A stretch of 64,000 nucleotides of DNA from Gammaproteobacteria bacterium (lineage in GTDB: Bacteria > Pseudomonadota > Gammaproteobacteria > Xanthomonadales > Wenzhouxiangellaceae). Of this stretch, positions 42,992 through 52,210 are shown in pieces. The translations under genes were made by a program, and so were the position numbers. Positions within the stretch are counted from its first letter, which is position 1. The number at the start of each line of letters is the position of its first letter. The stretch is from positions 193,559 to 257,558 of the forward strand of contig JAJFKY010000020.1 in the NCBI GenBank assembly GCA_021772975.1, read 5' to 3'. Below the pieces are notes generated by a model that was not told the DNA's origin, ran no database searches, and was given only the letters and a program-made list of their open reading frames with translations.

Positions 42992-43411
42992 CTACGCGGA
43001 TACCGCTTCGGCATGCTGGTAGATGGCTTGCAGCATCGACGCCAGGCCATTGCTGCGGGTGGCGGATAAATGATCTTTCAGCCCCAGTTGCTCCACAAAC
43101 CAGGGCCGGGAGCTGGCGATTTCCTGCCGGGTCCGGCCGGAGTAGATGCGTAATAATAAGGCAATCAGTCCGGACACAATCAGCGCATCGCTGATGGCCC
43201 GGAAGGTCAGCCTGTCACCATCACGGTCAGCTACCAGCCATACCTGGGACTGGCAACCATGCAGCTTGTTGGTTTCGGTTTTTTCTTCATCAGGTAAATC
43301 GGTCAGCGATTTGCCGCAATCGATTATATATTGGTAGCGCTCGGTCCAGTCGCCGAGGAAGGCAAATTCGTCAACTATATCCTGTTGCGCTTGATCAATC
43401 ACAGTAGTCAT
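42992..43411 (-). CDS. sufE: SufE-family Fe-S assembly sulfur acceptor
   Basis: A 139-residue SufE-type protein that accepts sulfur from a cysteine desulfurase. Active site cysteine is C53 in NKLHGCQSQVWLVAD, the family motif. The remainder (ISDALIVSGLIALLLRIYSGRTRQEI) is the standard fold. No suf or csd genes are adjacent; it lies next to cysS on the same strand, so it may serve a desulfurase encoded elsewhere (SufS or CsdA). Confidence 0.94.
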   Translation of the reverse strand: MTTVIDQAQQDIVDEFAFLGDWTERYQYIIDCGKSLTDLPDEEKTETNKLHGCQSQVWLVADRDGDRLTFRAISDALIVSGLIALLLRIYSGRTRQEIASSRPWFVEQLGLKDHLSATRSNGLASMLQAIYQHAEAVSA

Positions 43412-43438
43412 AACCGTTAGATGGTGTCGTTGAGGTGG

Positions 43439-44809
43439 TTATTCCACCCGCCAGGTGGTGCCTGTCGGACCATCTTCAATGATGACCCCCATATCCGTTA
43501 GCGCATCGCGCAATCGATCAGCCCGGGCGAAATCTTTAGCGCCGCGGGCGGCGTTGCGATCAGCAATCAACTGGTCGATTTTATCGGCATCGACGTCGGA
43601 TTTCTGGGCGCTGAACCAGGCTGCCGGTGATTGTTTGAGAATACCCAGCAGTTCGCCACTGGCTTTGATCTGGCCGGTTAACAGCTGACGCCGCTGATCA
43701 TCCTGAGCATTGGCCAGCTGTTTGGCCAGGGTGTTCAATTCCGCCAGTGCCTTGGGGGTGCACAGATCATCATTCAGAGCGTCGATAATAGCGGCGGGCA
43801 CCTCGCCGGACGGGGTATTCTCAGCGGCATGGTCGCGCAGGGTGACATACAACCGGTCCAGGGTTTTGCGGGCCTGCTGCAAAGCCTGTTCGCACCAATC
43901 CAGCGGCTGCCGATACTGCGCGGAGAGCAATACATAGCGCAATACTTCACCGGGCCAGGTCTGCAACAGTTCATGTACGGTCACCACGTTGCCCAGCGAC
44001 TTGCTCATCTTGCGGCTGTCCATCTGCAGAAAGCCATTGTGCAGCCAATAGCGTGCAAAGTGGGTTTCACCATGCGCACAGCAGCTCTGCGCCACTTCGT
44101 TTTCATGGTGTGGAAATACCAGATCCTGTCCGCCGCCATGAATATCGATCACTTTACCCAGGTGTTTGGCGGCCATGGCTGAGCATTCGATATGCCAGCC
44201 GGGCCGACCATAGCCCCACGGGCTGTCCCAGCCGGGCAGCTCGCCGGTGGATGGTTTCCACAACACGAAATCACCGGGGTGACGTTTGTAGGGCGCGACA
44301 TCCACCCGTGCGCCGGCCAGCATCTCGCGCATGTCCCGGCGTGACAGTTGACCATAGGCGGGAAAGGACTCGACGCTGAACAGCACGTGCTGTTCGGCCT
44401 GGTAAGCATTGCCGGTGGTGATCAGCTGCTCAATCATGGCGATGATTTCCGGCATATGCTCGGTGGCCTTGGGAGCAATGGTCGGCGGGTTGACGCCCAG
44501 TGCGGCCATGTCTTCCAGATAAGCCCGGGTAAAGCGCTCGCTGATCACACTGATCGGAACCTGCTGTTGGGCCGCGGCGGTGTTGATCTTGTCATCCACA
44601 TCGGTGATGTTGCGAGCGTAAACCACTTCGGGGTAATGCCGCTCCAGGACCCGCCGCCACAGGTCGAATATGACTGCCGGCCGGGCATTACCGATATGCG
44701 CGTAGTTGTAAACCGTCGGTCCGCATACGTACATCACCACCCGATCTGGATTAATCGGTACGAAGGTTTCTTTTTTCCGGGTTAAGGTGTTGTAGACTGC
44801 TACGCTCAT
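43439..44809 (-). CDS. cysS: Cysteine--tRNA ligase
   Basis: Charges tRNA-Cys. Class I signatures: [23 protein letters not shown] contains the zinc-binding cysteine and the HIGH motif, and [20 protein letters not shown] is the KMSKS motif. [13 protein letters not shown] and [23 protein letters not shown] are further conserved blocks. Length is normal (about 456). The ATG at 44809 is preferred over the GTG at 44815. It is head-to-head with pepQ; the two start codons are about 44 bases apart, implying a shared divergent promoter region. Confidence 0.97.
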   Translation of the reverse strand: MSVAVYNTLTRKKETFVPINPDRVVMYVCGPTVYNYAHIGNARPAVIFDLWRRVLERHYPEVVYARNITDVDDKINTAAAQQQVPISVISERFTRAYLEDMAALGVNPPTIAPKATEHMPEIIAMIEQLITTGNAYQAEQHVLFSVESFPAYGQLSRRDMREMLAGARVDVAPYKRHPGDFVLWKPSTGELPGWDSPWGYGRPGWHIECSAMAAKHLGKVIDIHGGGQDLVFPHHENEVAQSCCAHGETHFARYWLHNGFLQMDSRKMSKSLGNVVTVHELLQTWPGEVLRYVLLSAQYRQPLDWCEQALQQARKTLDRLYVTLRDHAAENTPSGEVPAAIIDALNDDLCTPKALAELNTLAKQLANAQDDQRRQLLTGQIKASGELLGILKQSPAAWFSAQKSDVDADKIDQLIADRNAARGAKDFARADRLRDALTDMGVIIEDGPTGTTWRVE

Positions 44810-44852
44810 GACCACTATAAATTCAAATCAATCGAAAATTGTACAGGCAAAC

Positions 44853-46193
44853 ATGAGCAATAACGACCCAATCAGCACAATTGACTTTTCCCTTTATCCT
44901 GCCCACCTGCAGCGTTGTCTAAGTCGTCTGGAGCAGGCGCTGGAAGCACAGCGTCTGGACCGGCTGTTGATTCATTCCGGTGAGCCGGCATTGTGTTTTC
45001 TGGATGACCGTTACAGCCCGTATGTGGTCAATCCGCAGTATGCCTGGTGGACGCCGCATCATGCGCCGCATTGCGGGTTATTGCTGGAGCCGGGCAGGCA
45101 GCCGGTGCTGTACAACTATCAGCCGGTGGATTACTGGCATGCCGCGCCACCCCGGCCGGAGAGCTGGTGGGCGGATCATTTCGAACTGCGCGATGTGACT
45201 GATCCTAATGATTGGCTGGATGATCTGACCGATCAATCCGGGCTGGCGGTGATCGGTGATGCCCCGGTGCTGGCGCAAAAATTTCCCAATGCGGCGCTTA
45301 ATCCAGGCGCACTGTTACATCAGCTGCACGTGGCCCGCACGGTTAAAACGCCCTGGGAGCAGGGCTGTCTGGCGGCCGCCAATCATCGTGCGGTGCGCGG
45401 GCATCTGGCGGTGGCTGAAGCATTTGTGCCGGGCACCTCGGAGTTTGAATTGCAGCTGGCGTATCTGCGCGCCACCGGTCACTCCGATAACGGCACGCCG
45501 TACAGCAATATCATCGCGCTTAACGAGCATGCCGCGGTGCTGCATTTTACCGAGCTCAGCCGCAGTGTGCCGCTGGAGTTACGCTCGCTGGTGATAGATG
45601 CCGGCGCTGAAGTATTTGGTTATGCGTCAGACATTACCCGCACCTATACTACTCAGCAGGCTGGCCCGTTTGCCGATCTGATCAAAGGCGTGGACGGGTT
45701 GCAGACGGAATTGGCTGGCGCGGTCAGGGCCGGAGTGGATTATCGTGATCTGCATCTGCAGGCCCATCAGCTGGTGGCGGCATTGCTGCAGGCGCAGGGC
45801 ATCGTGGACATGGAACCTGAAGCACAGCTTGAAGCCGGCTTGAGCAGTGCATTTCTGCCGCACGGACTGGGACATTATCTGGGCCTCCAGGTGCATGATG
45901 TGGCCGGTCTGGTGGATGATGATGGCGAGCCGATTCCTCGCCCGGACGGGCATCCCTACCTGCGTCTGACCCGTCATCTGGAAGCGGGCAATGTATTAAC
46001 CATTGAACCGGGTGTTTATTTTATTGAGCAACTGCTGGCGCCGCTGCGCTCAGGTCCATACAGCCAGCATATTAACTGGTCACTGATTGACAGCTTAAAG
46101 CCCTATGGCGGCATTCGTATTGAAGACGACGTGCTGGTGACCGACGACCAGCCACGCAACCTGAGCCGTGAGGCTTTTGCGGCCGCGGCATAG
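44853..46193 (+). CDS. pepQ: Xaa-Pro dipeptidase (PepQ)
   Basis: Cytoplasmic dipeptidase releasing the N-terminal residue from X-Pro dipeptides. Metal-binding residues are in DAGAEVFGYASDITRTY, HGLGHYLGLQVHDVAG, LTIEPGVYFIEQLLAP and GGIRIEDDVLV. The N-terminal part matches PepQ (LLIHSGEPALCFLDDRY, VNPQYAWW, NYQPVDYWH). I chose the ATG at 44853 because PepQ normally starts about there and AGG lies a few bases upstream; the frame is open to an earlier ATG at 44808, which would overlap the cysS start codon. Confidence 0.95.
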   Translation: MSNNDPISTIDFSLYPAHLQRCLSRLEQALEAQRLDRLLIHSGEPALCFLDDRYSPYVVNPQYAWWTPHHAPHCGLLLEPGRQPVLYNYQPVDYWHAAPPRPESWWADHFELRDVTDPNDWLDDLTDQSGLAVIGDAPVLAQKFPNAALNPGALLHQLHVARTVKTPWEQGCLAAANHRAVRGHLAVAEAFVPGTSEFELQLAYLRATGHSDNGTPYSNIIALNEHAAVLHFTELSRSVPLELRSLVIDAGAEVFGYASDITRTYTTQQAGPFADLIKGVDGLQTELAGAVRAGVDYRDLHLQAHQLVAALLQAQGIVDMEPEAQLEAGLSSAFLPHGLGHYLGLQVHDVAGLVDDDGEPIPRPDGHPYLRLTRHLEAGNVLTIEPGVYFIEQLLAPLRSGPYSQHINWSLIDSLKPYGGIRIEDDVLVTDDQPRNLSREAFAAAA

Positions 46194-46229
46194 CGCAGCT
46201 ACCGATCAAGCGCGGCAGCCCGCACGGCT

Positions 46230-46871
46230 TCAGTCCGATGATTCTGGGCCGATAATTTCACGCAAGGCATCATCCGGTGCCTGCGGAATGCTGTCGTGGC
46301 TCCAGATAGTGTGGTTGGACTCCAGATGCGTGCGTTTTTCCGGTGCGGCCAGTTGCTGCAGAGCGGGCATCACCTGGGCGCTGTTTAAGGTTTCCATCAC
46401 AAAACGATCCAGATCAGCGGCATACGGTTGTCCCAGCAGATTGCGGATATTGCGGTTGGCCGGTCCGAGATTCTCTGGAAACAGGTACTTGCCGGTCAGC
46501 ATGCGGTAATGATCCGACACCATCTGCAGTGAACCCAGGGTACAGTAGGCGTCATCAATCAGGCCGACCACACCGATACTGTCCGGAATCACGTCATCGT
46601 CACGTTGCCAGTAGCTGGTGACCGCATCCAGGATCACCTGCATGGGCTGCTCCAGGCCCACCTGGGTGGCCGCGGTCCAGGCAACTTGAATGATATAAGG
46701 CACCTGGCAGATGTAGTCGAGTACAAACTGCGCCGCGCTGGACAGGCTGTTTTCAGCCGGTGTCTGGTTGTTACGCGCCGCTACCGCAACCATCAACTCG
46801 ATAATGTCCTCCAGGGCATGATCGGCTTTACAGTTGCTTTCAATCTGACTCTGGATAGTGGTGCAGATCAT
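46230..46871 (-). CDS. Hypothetical protein with a YkvA/DUF1232-like segment
   Basis: A 213-residue protein that I do not recognise with confidence. The central DDDVIPDSIGVVGLIDDAYCTLGSLQMVSDHY resembles the DUF1232/YkvA signature, a family of small membrane-related proteins. The N-terminal half (LVAVAARNNQTPAENSLSSAAQFVLDYICQVPYIIQVAWTAATQ) is helical. No catalytic motif is visible. It is convergent with pepQ. Confidence 0.7.
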   Translation of the reverse strand: MICTTIQSQIESNCKADHALEDIIELMVAVAARNNQTPAENSLSSAAQFVLDYICQVPYIIQVAWTAATQVGLEQPMQVILDAVTSYWQRDDDVIPDSIGVVGLIDDAYCTLGSLQMVSDHYRMLTGKYLFPENLGPANRNIRNLLGQPYAADLDRFVMETLNSAQVMPALQQLAAPEKRTHLESNHTIWSHDSIPQAPDDALREIIGPESSD

Positions 46872-47040
46872 TGCACAGCGCTGCGTGGCAGGGTGGCAAG
46901 ACCGGGTAACAAGTCAGGCACGCGTAAGCATGGCCGCAGTTGCCGGTCACTTAACTGGTGGTCAATCAACTGGCTGGGCAAACAGAGCCCGCAGCGGTTT
47001 GGAGAAAATTGTGGCATGTCACTTATTGAATAGCATTACA

Positions 47041-47117
47041 TGGTCGGGGTGAGAGGATTCGAACCTCCGGCCCCTGCCTCCCGAAGGCAGTGCTCTACCA
47101 GGCTGAGCTACACCCCG
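47041..47117 (-). tRNA. tRNA-Pro (anticodon CGG)
   Basis: Read on the minus strand the acceptor stem CGGGGTG pairs with CACCCCG and ends ACCA. The anticodon stem CTGCC/GGCAG encloses the loop TTCGGGA, giving anticodon CGG, as in the E. coli CGG proline tRNA. The T-arm is GGAGG-TTCGAAT-CCTCT. It reads CCG proline codons. It is the second proline tRNA in this window and stands alone. Confidence 0.97.
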
Positions 47118-47294
47118 TAACTCAAGTTGCTTGAATAAGCCGGCGGCACCAGACTCATCGCAGGCTCCTAATCAGCATATGCTAAGAGATTGAGCCTGGC
47201 GCGACAAGCATTACCTGCCCGGTGTTTACATTTATCCGGCTGGCGGGGCATGATGCGCGCTTATCCGGCAACGTAACCGAAAGGAATCTTAAAA

Positions 47295-47492
47295 ATGAGC
47301 GTGATAGCGGTTACGTTATTCGGGCTGTTGGCCGGCGGGACGTCGCAGGCCTGGCGTAGCGAGGCAGTGCAGCCATACCTGCTGAGCGGGAGCAGGGCAT
47401 ATTTAGCTGCCCGGGCAGTGTTGATTGCGGGTCATCTGGCGGCTGTTAACAGCGTGTGGCTGGTACGGCCACCAACCGCGGCGCAGGGATAA
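47295..47492 (+). CDS. Possible small membrane protein before the EamA transporter
   Basis: A 65-residue open frame, MSVIAVTLFGLLAGGTSQAW..., with AAGGAA about 8 bases before its ATG and an end only 10 bases before the EamA start. It has a hydrophobic N-terminus and another hydrophobic segment near residue 40 (AARAVLIAGHLAAVNSVWLV). I know no family for it. The good ribosome binding site and tight linkage support it, but a frame of this length can occur by chance in GC-rich DNA. Confidence 0.4.
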   Translation: MSVIAVTLFGLLAGGTSQAWRSEAVQPYLLSGSRAYLAARAVLIAGHLAAVNSVWLVRPPTAAQG

Positions 47493-47502
47493 ACCGGCCA
47501 GC

Positions 47503-48384
47503 ATGGGATTGGGCGAATTCTATTCGATCACCTGTGCGGTGATCTGGGCGCTGGCGGTGGTGCTGTTCAAACGCAGTGGCGAAAGTCTGGCGCCGAATGA
47601 CCTGAACCTGTTCAAGAACGTCCTGACTTTCTGCCTTCTGCTGCCGATTGTGCTGTTCATCGAAGGCTGGGTTCCGCAGACCATTTCCGGGTGGCAATGG
47701 AGCATCCTGCTGGTCAGCGGGGTGATCGGTATCGGTCTGGCGGACAGCTTCTATTTCAAAGCCTTGAACACGCTGGGTGCCAGCCGGATGGGTATTGTCG
47801 CCAGCCTCTACAGTCCGTTTGTGATTCTATTGTCGGTGCTGTTCCTGGGCGAGTTTCTGGTGCTGTGGCAGTATCTGGGCTTCGTGCTGGTATTGTCGGG
47901 TGTGCTGCTGGTCAGTTACCGTCGTCGTAGACAGCAGCTTGATGAGCAGCATGTCCGGATTGGCGTGATCTTCGGAGCCCTCGCGGTGTTCCTGAACGCG
48001 GCCGGGGTGGTGATGGTTAAACCGGTGTTGGAGCAGGTGCCGTTTTTGTGGGCGGTCTGGGTGAGAATTCTGGCGGGTGCGCTGGCGCTGCTGGTCATGC
48101 TGCGGTTGCGTGGCCGTTTGCGAGGTCTGGGGCAGCGCCTGCGGGCGCATCACGCCTGGCCCAATACGGTGATCGCCAGTTTGCTGGGCGGCATGATTTC
48201 AATGATGCTGTGGCTGGCGGGTTATAAATACACGGATGCCTCAACCGCCTCGGTGTTAAACGAAACCGCCTCGGTGTTCATCGTATTGTTTGCCTGGCTG
48301 ATTTTGCACGAGGAACTGAATCGCAGAAAGATCGCCGGGGTTATGCTGACTTTTTGCGGCGTTATTCTGATGATCCGGTTTTAA
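47503..48384 (+). CDS. EamA/DMT-family transporter
   Basis: A 293-residue inner-membrane protein with about ten hydrophobic segments in two repeated EamA halves. Family traits: FYSITCAVIWALAVVLFKRSGE at the start of half 1, SFYFKALNTLGASRMGIVASLYSPFVILLSVLFLGE, and in half 2 TDASTASVLNETASVFIVLFAWLILHEELNRRKIAGVMLTFCGVILM. Such proteins export small metabolites; the substrate is unknown. The ATG at 47503 begins the first membrane segment; the frame is open further upstream but that stretch overlaps the preceding small frame. Confidence 0.92.
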   Translation: MGLGEFYSITCAVIWALAVVLFKRSGESLAPNDLNLFKNVLTFCLLLPIVLFIEGWVPQTISGWQWSILLVSGVIGIGLADSFYFKALNTLGASRMGIVASLYSPFVILLSVLFLGEFLVLWQYLGFVLVLSGVLLVSYRRRRQQLDEQHVRIGVIFGALAVFLNAAGVVMVKPVLEQVPFLWAVWVRILAGALALLVMLRLRGRLRGLGQRLRAHHAWPNTVIASLLGGMISMMLWLAGYKYTDASTASVLNETASVFIVLFAWLILHEELNRRKIAGVMLTFCGVILMIRF

Positions 48385-48445
48385 GCCGAGCTGCTCCGGC
48401 AGCTGCCCGGGTGGTTGCCATTTTGCAGGCTAAGCGCTTGCATCA

Positions 48446-48472
48446 AAAAACACCTGGGTGTACGATGTTTTT
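48446..48472. promoter_or_regulatory. Candidate BlaI-type operator upstream of the blaI/M56 operon
   Basis: AAAAACACC (48446-48454) and GATGTTTTT (48464-48472) are inverted copies with one mismatch, and the inner ACACCTGGGTGT is itself a perfect small palindrome. It lies about 33 bases before the blaI-type start codon, the usual place for self-repression. This is not the textbook staphylococcal TACA/TGTA operator, so assignment is tentative. Confidence 0.5.
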
Positions 48473-48504
48473 CGTGACAAAACGGAATACACATAGATAC
48501 CATC

Positions 48505-48918
48505 ATGACTCAGTTGACATCGAATAAAGCTAAGCGACGGATCGCCCGGCCTACCGCTGGTGAACTGGCCATTTTACGAGTGCTGTGGGAACGTAGCGAA
48601 TGCACGGTTCGAGACGTCCACGAACAGCTCAATCCAAATGGCGGCAACAGTTACACCACAACATTGAAACTGATGCAGATCATGCATCAGAAGGGGTTGG
48701 TAGAGCGCAATGACAGCCAGCGCGCGCATATCTACAAACCCTGTTGCTCCCGTAAGGATGAACAACAGGCCTTTGTATCGGAACTGGCCAATCGCTTGTT
48801 CAATGGTTCCGCCACGCGCCTGGCGCTGCAGGCACTGGGCCAGACCGGTGATGTCAATCCGGAAGAGCTGGCGGAAATAAAGCAACTCATCGAAAAGCTG
48901 GAAAAATCGTCGGAATAG
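48505..48918 (+). CDS. BlaI/MecI/CopY-family transcriptional regulator
   Basis: A 137-residue winged-helix repressor. ARPTAGELAILRVLWERSECTVRDVHEQLNPNGGNSYTTTLKLMQIMHQKGLVERNDSQRAHIYKP is the family DNA-binding region, and the C-terminal half (DEEQQAFVSEL-like, NGSATRLALQAL) is the dimerisation part. In the well-known pairs an M56 sensor-peptidase controls the repressor. Here the M56 gene starts 4 bases after this stop, so the pairing is clear. A palindromic operator candidate lies just upstream. Confidence 0.95.
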   Translation: MTQLTSNKAKRRIARPTAGELAILRVLWERSECTVRDVHEQLNPNGGNSYTTTLKLMQIMHQKGLVERNDSQRAHIYKPCCSRKDEQQAFVSELANRLFNGSATRLALQALGQTGDVNPEELAEIKQLIEKLEKSSE

Positions 48919-48922
48919 ACCT

Positions 48923-50719
48923 GTGACCACAACAACGTTAATGAACACGCTCGGCTGGACTTTAATTCATTTTGTCTGGCAGGGAATGTTGATTGGCTTG
49001 TTATTGGCGGTTGCGCTGCTGGCGGGCAGGCATTATCGCGGCATGCAGGCGTCACGCTATCGCTATGGCGTAGCCCTGGCGGCACTGCTGCTGGTAGTGC
49101 TGGCGCCGCTGGCAACGTTTCTCTGGCTGTGGCTGGAAACACCGCAGAAAATCATCCAGCCGGCCAATATCAATCTGGTCCTGGCCAGCCTGTCAGATGG
49201 TCCCGGGGTATTGCAGAGTATGCGCGACACCTGGCTGAGCTATTTGTTGATTGGCTGGTTTGCCGGGGTTGCCTGGGGCAGTTCACGGTTGCTGATTTCA
49301 TGGCTAAGCCTGTACATGGTGCGGCATACCGGCATCCAGCCCACTCCTTTATGGCTGCAGGAAGAATTCCGCCGTTTACGTCAGGAATGCCGTATCCATC
49401 GTTCAATCAATCTGCTGATATCCAACGTGGTGCGGGTACCGCTGACCGCCGGCTGGATTCAGCCCGTTATTCTGTTACCGGCCTCAGCGCTGACCGGACT
49501 GCAACCGGAACAAATCCGCTTGATACTGCGGCATGAGCTGGCGCACATTCAGCGTTATGATTACCTGGTCAACTGGTTGCAGAACCTGGTCATGGTAATG
49601 CTGTTCTATCACCCTGTGGTGCACTGGATCATCCGGGTACTGAATGACGAACGTGAGTTGTGCTGTGATCATGCCGCCATCCGAGACCGCTGCCGACCGG
49701 TGGATTACGCCAAAATCCTGGTCAAACTGCAGGAAGCCAGCGTACCACAACCAGCATTGGCGGCGATTGGCAAAGGTGGCCTGTACCGCCGGGTAGAGCG
49801 TTTGCTTAACAGCGAGGCGGAGAATATTGCCGCGCAGCATGATACCTCGCGTTCGTTTGCCTGGGTGTTTACCGTCATGCTGAGTGTTCTGCTCACCTCT
49901 GTAGGGATGCTCAGCAGTCCCAGCGGGCATGCCTCTTACCGCGATGTTCCGGGTATTCCGATTATCCACCCGCTCAGTGATCTGCCGGCCATCGTTGAAC
50001 TGCGTACCGAGCAGCGGGAACAGTTGATCCGCTATCACCAGCAAACCAATTTTGCGACTTTCCAATGGCCCAGTGCACTGGCGCCTGTGCCCAAGCAGAG
50101 CGCGGAGGTCAGTGCAGCCGAATCGAGCCGTACCACTCAACCCAGTATTCCGCTGTCCGAACTGCACCGTCAGATCATGCAGCAGGTGAAACAGCAGTTG
50201 CCGGACGACAGTGTTGTCCCCACGGCGGGTGTGCTGGTGGATCAGGCGCCGGTGGCGGATGCTGGCGTGGCGCAGAATATTGAGCCGGTGAATGTCAGCA
50301 CCGAACTGCCAAGTCTGTCTGAGCTGCTGGCTAAGGACGATAACAAATACTCGATTCCGGAACCTTACATTAAGGTAAAACCCGATTACCCGCGCCGTCT
50401 CAGCGGGCTGTTTGAGCATGAAGTTGTGGATATTGCCTACAGTATCAATCAGCACGGTCAACCTGTTGACCTGGTGGTTTTAAGCAGCCATGCGCACAAC
50501 GATTTCAGTGATGCCGCCATCAAGGCATTGTCACAATGGCGTTTCGATCCGGTCAGCCCGGCCATTCAGAAATTGCGTATCAGCCAGCGGTTTAATTTCA
50601 TGCAGGCGCAGACCAGTCTGGAAACCAAATGCAGCACCACCGGCGGCCGGTTATGCCCCAAGGTGGGCAAATTGATGCATCGCATTCAAGTTAACCGTCC
50701 CAACATTGCCGACACCTGA
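48923..50719 (+). CDS. M56 (BlaR1-type) metallopeptidase with C-terminal TonB-like domain
   Basis: A 598-residue inner-membrane protein. Membrane segments at both ends of the N-terminal half flank the zinc-peptidase motif HELAHIQRYDYLVNWLQN and downstream NDERELCCDHAAI. Instead of a penicillin-binding sensor domain like BlaR1, the C-terminal part is a long linker followed by a TonB-C-type domain (YPRRLSGLFEHEVVDIAYSINQHGQPVDLVVLSSHAHNDFSDAAIKALSQWRFDPV). Start is a GTG 4 bases after the blaI-type gene. It likely senses an envelope signal and relieves repression by the partner; the signal is unknown. Confidence 0.92.
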   Translation: MTTTTLMNTLGWTLIHFVWQGMLIGLLLAVALLAGRHYRGMQASRYRYGVALAALLLVVLAPLATFLWLWLETPQKIIQPANINLVLASLSDGPGVLQSMRDTWLSYLLIGWFAGVAWGSSRLLISWLSLYMVRHTGIQPTPLWLQEEFRRLRQECRIHRSINLLISNVVRVPLTAGWIQPVILLPASALTGLQPEQIRLILRHELAHIQRYDYLVNWLQNLVMVMLFYHPVVHWIIRVLNDERELCCDHAAIRDRCRPVDYAKILVKLQEASVPQPALAAIGKGGLYRRVERLLNSEAENIAAQHDTSRSFAWVFTVMLSVLLTSVGMLSSPSGHASYRDVPGIPIIHPLSDLPAIVELRTEQREQLIRYHQQTNFATFQWPSALAPVPKQSAEVSAAESSRTTQPSIPLSELHRQIMQQVKQQLPDDSVVPTAGVLVDQAPVADAGVAQNIEPVNVSTELPSLSELLAKDDNKYSIPEPYIKVKPDYPRRLSGLFEHEVVDIAYSINQHGQPVDLVVLSSHAHNDFSDAAIKALSQWRFDPVSPAIQKLRISQRFNFMQAQTSLETKCSTTGGRLCPKVGKLMHRIQVNRPNIADT

Positions 50720-50820
50720 AAGCTTCTAGATTCACCCGTTCGGCTTGCTCAAGGGTTGCGGGCTGGCGGCTATCCGGCGCAGTGATTACACTACAGGGCC
50801 ATGGAAGATAAGGCAGCGTT

Positions 50821-52185
50821 TTGGATTCGATTACCACTCAGGTCTATCCGGCCGGCATACTAAATACACTTTCCCGCCACGAAGTCGAGCGCCTTACCGA
50901 CGCCAGTCATGGCGATCTCTATGAGCGTCTGAGGTTGTGCATGCTGGCGGTGATGAACAGTGATAAACCCAGTGATGATGCTGATCATGTGATGGCGATG
51001 TTCGATGAATTCCGGCTCGACGTGGTGCCGGTTAACCGGGGCATCCGTCTGGATATTCATAATGCTCCCGCCAGTGCTTTTGTGGATGAAAAAATTATCC
51101 AGGGCATCAGAGAACTGATGTCCGCGGTGCTGCGTGATTTGATTTATTATCACACCGAAATCGAAGGTAATGCCAATGTTGATCTGATCAACAGCGCTGG
51201 CATCACCAATGCGGTGTTTGAGATTTTGCGCAACGCCCAGGCTTTTCGTCCGCAAACCGATCCGAACCTGGTGGTCTGCTGGGGTGGGCACTCGATTTCT
51301 GAAGCCGAATACGACTATAGCAAAAAGGTCGGTTATCAAATGGGTCTGCGCGGTCTGAATATCTGCACCGGCTGTGGCGCCGGCGCCATGAAAGGCCCGA
51401 TGAAGGGCGCTACTATCGCGCATGCGAAGCAGCGCCTCAGCCCGGGCCGTTATATGGGCATATCCGAGCCCGGCATCATTGCGGTGGAGTCGCCCAATCC
51501 GATTGTCAATGAACTGATCATCATGCCGGATATCGAGAAGCGTCTGGAAGCCTTCGTGCGCACCGGGCATGGTATCGTGGTGTTTCCCGGCGGGGTTGGC
51601 ACCGCGGAGGAAATTTTCTTTCTGCTGGGGGTGTTGCTCAGTCCGGCCAATCAGGCGATGCCATATCCCATGGTTCTGACCGGTCCGACCTCGGCGCGTG
51701 CTTATTTTGAACAGATCGATGCTTTTCTGAAGTTCACTATCGGACCACAGGCCAGCGCCAAATATCAGATTATTATCGACGATCCCGTCAGCGTCGCACG
51801 GGAGATGTCACACGGTATTCAGAAGGTCAGAGAGTATCGGATTGAAAATAATGATGCCTTTTATTTCAATTGGTTATTGGAAATTCCGCATACTTTGCAA
51901 CAGCGTTTCAAACCCACACACGCCAATATGAACAGTCTGAATCTGCGTCTGGATCAGCCCAAGCATCAGCTGATCACCGATTTGCGCAGAGCTTTTTCCG
52001 GTATCGTTTCGGGCAACGTCAAACCCGATGGCGTGGCCGCTATCCGCAGGCAGGGACCGTTCCAGATTCGCGGTGATCAGGACTTGATGAACTCACTGGA
52101 TGATTTACTGCAGGCCTTTACCCGGCAGGGCAGAATGAAACTGCCGGGCAGTCATTATGAACCCTGTTATCAGGTAGTGGCTTGA
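50821..52185 (+). CDS. ppnN: Pyrimidine/purine nucleotide 5'-monophosphate nucleosidase PpnN
   Basis: Cleaves the N-glycosidic bond of nucleoside monophosphates and is known to bind (p)ppGpp in E. coli. Close match to E. coli YgdH/PpnN along its length: VVCWGGHSISEAEYDYSKKVGYQMGLRGLNICTGCGAGAMKGPMKGA, FPGGVGTAEEIFFLLGVLLSPANQ, and the C-terminal RRAFSGIVSGNVK and KLPGSHYEPCYQV. Length 454 equals the family. The start is a TTG with AAGG upstream; there is no better ATG nearby. Note relA in the same window, whose product regulates this enzyme in E. coli. Confidence 0.95.
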   Translation: MDSITTQVYPAGILNTLSRHEVERLTDASHGDLYERLRLCMLAVMNSDKPSDDADHVMAMFDEFRLDVVPVNRGIRLDIHNAPASAFVDEKIIQGIRELMSAVLRDLIYYHTEIEGNANVDLINSAGITNAVFEILRNAQAFRPQTDPNLVVCWGGHSISEAEYDYSKKVGYQMGLRGLNICTGCGAGAMKGPMKGATIAHAKQRLSPGRYMGISEPGIIAVESPNPIVNELIIMPDIEKRLEAFVRTGHGIVVFPGGVGTAEEIFFLLGVLLSPANQAMPYPMVLTGPTSARAYFEQIDAFLKFTIGPQASAKYQIIIDDPVSVAREMSHGIQKVREYRIENNDAFYFNWLLEIPHTLQQRFKPTHANMNSLNLRLDQPKHQLITDLRRAFSGIVSGNVKPDGVAAIRRQGPFQIRGDQDLMNSLDDLLQAFTRQGRMKLPGSHYEPCYQVVA

Positions 52186-52210
52186 GCGACTGCCATCCAG
52201 ACAGGCACGG

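Noticed and set aside
49484-50461. 325-codon open frame opposite the M56 peptidase gene
   Set aside because: The M56 gene on the other strand has intact HELAH and TonB-C motifs; the reverse frame is a shadow.
48505-50719. Beta-lactam resistance locus
   Set aside because: The BlaI/M56 pair has no beta-lactamase or penicillin-binding-protein gene and the M56 protein lacks a penicillin sensor domain.
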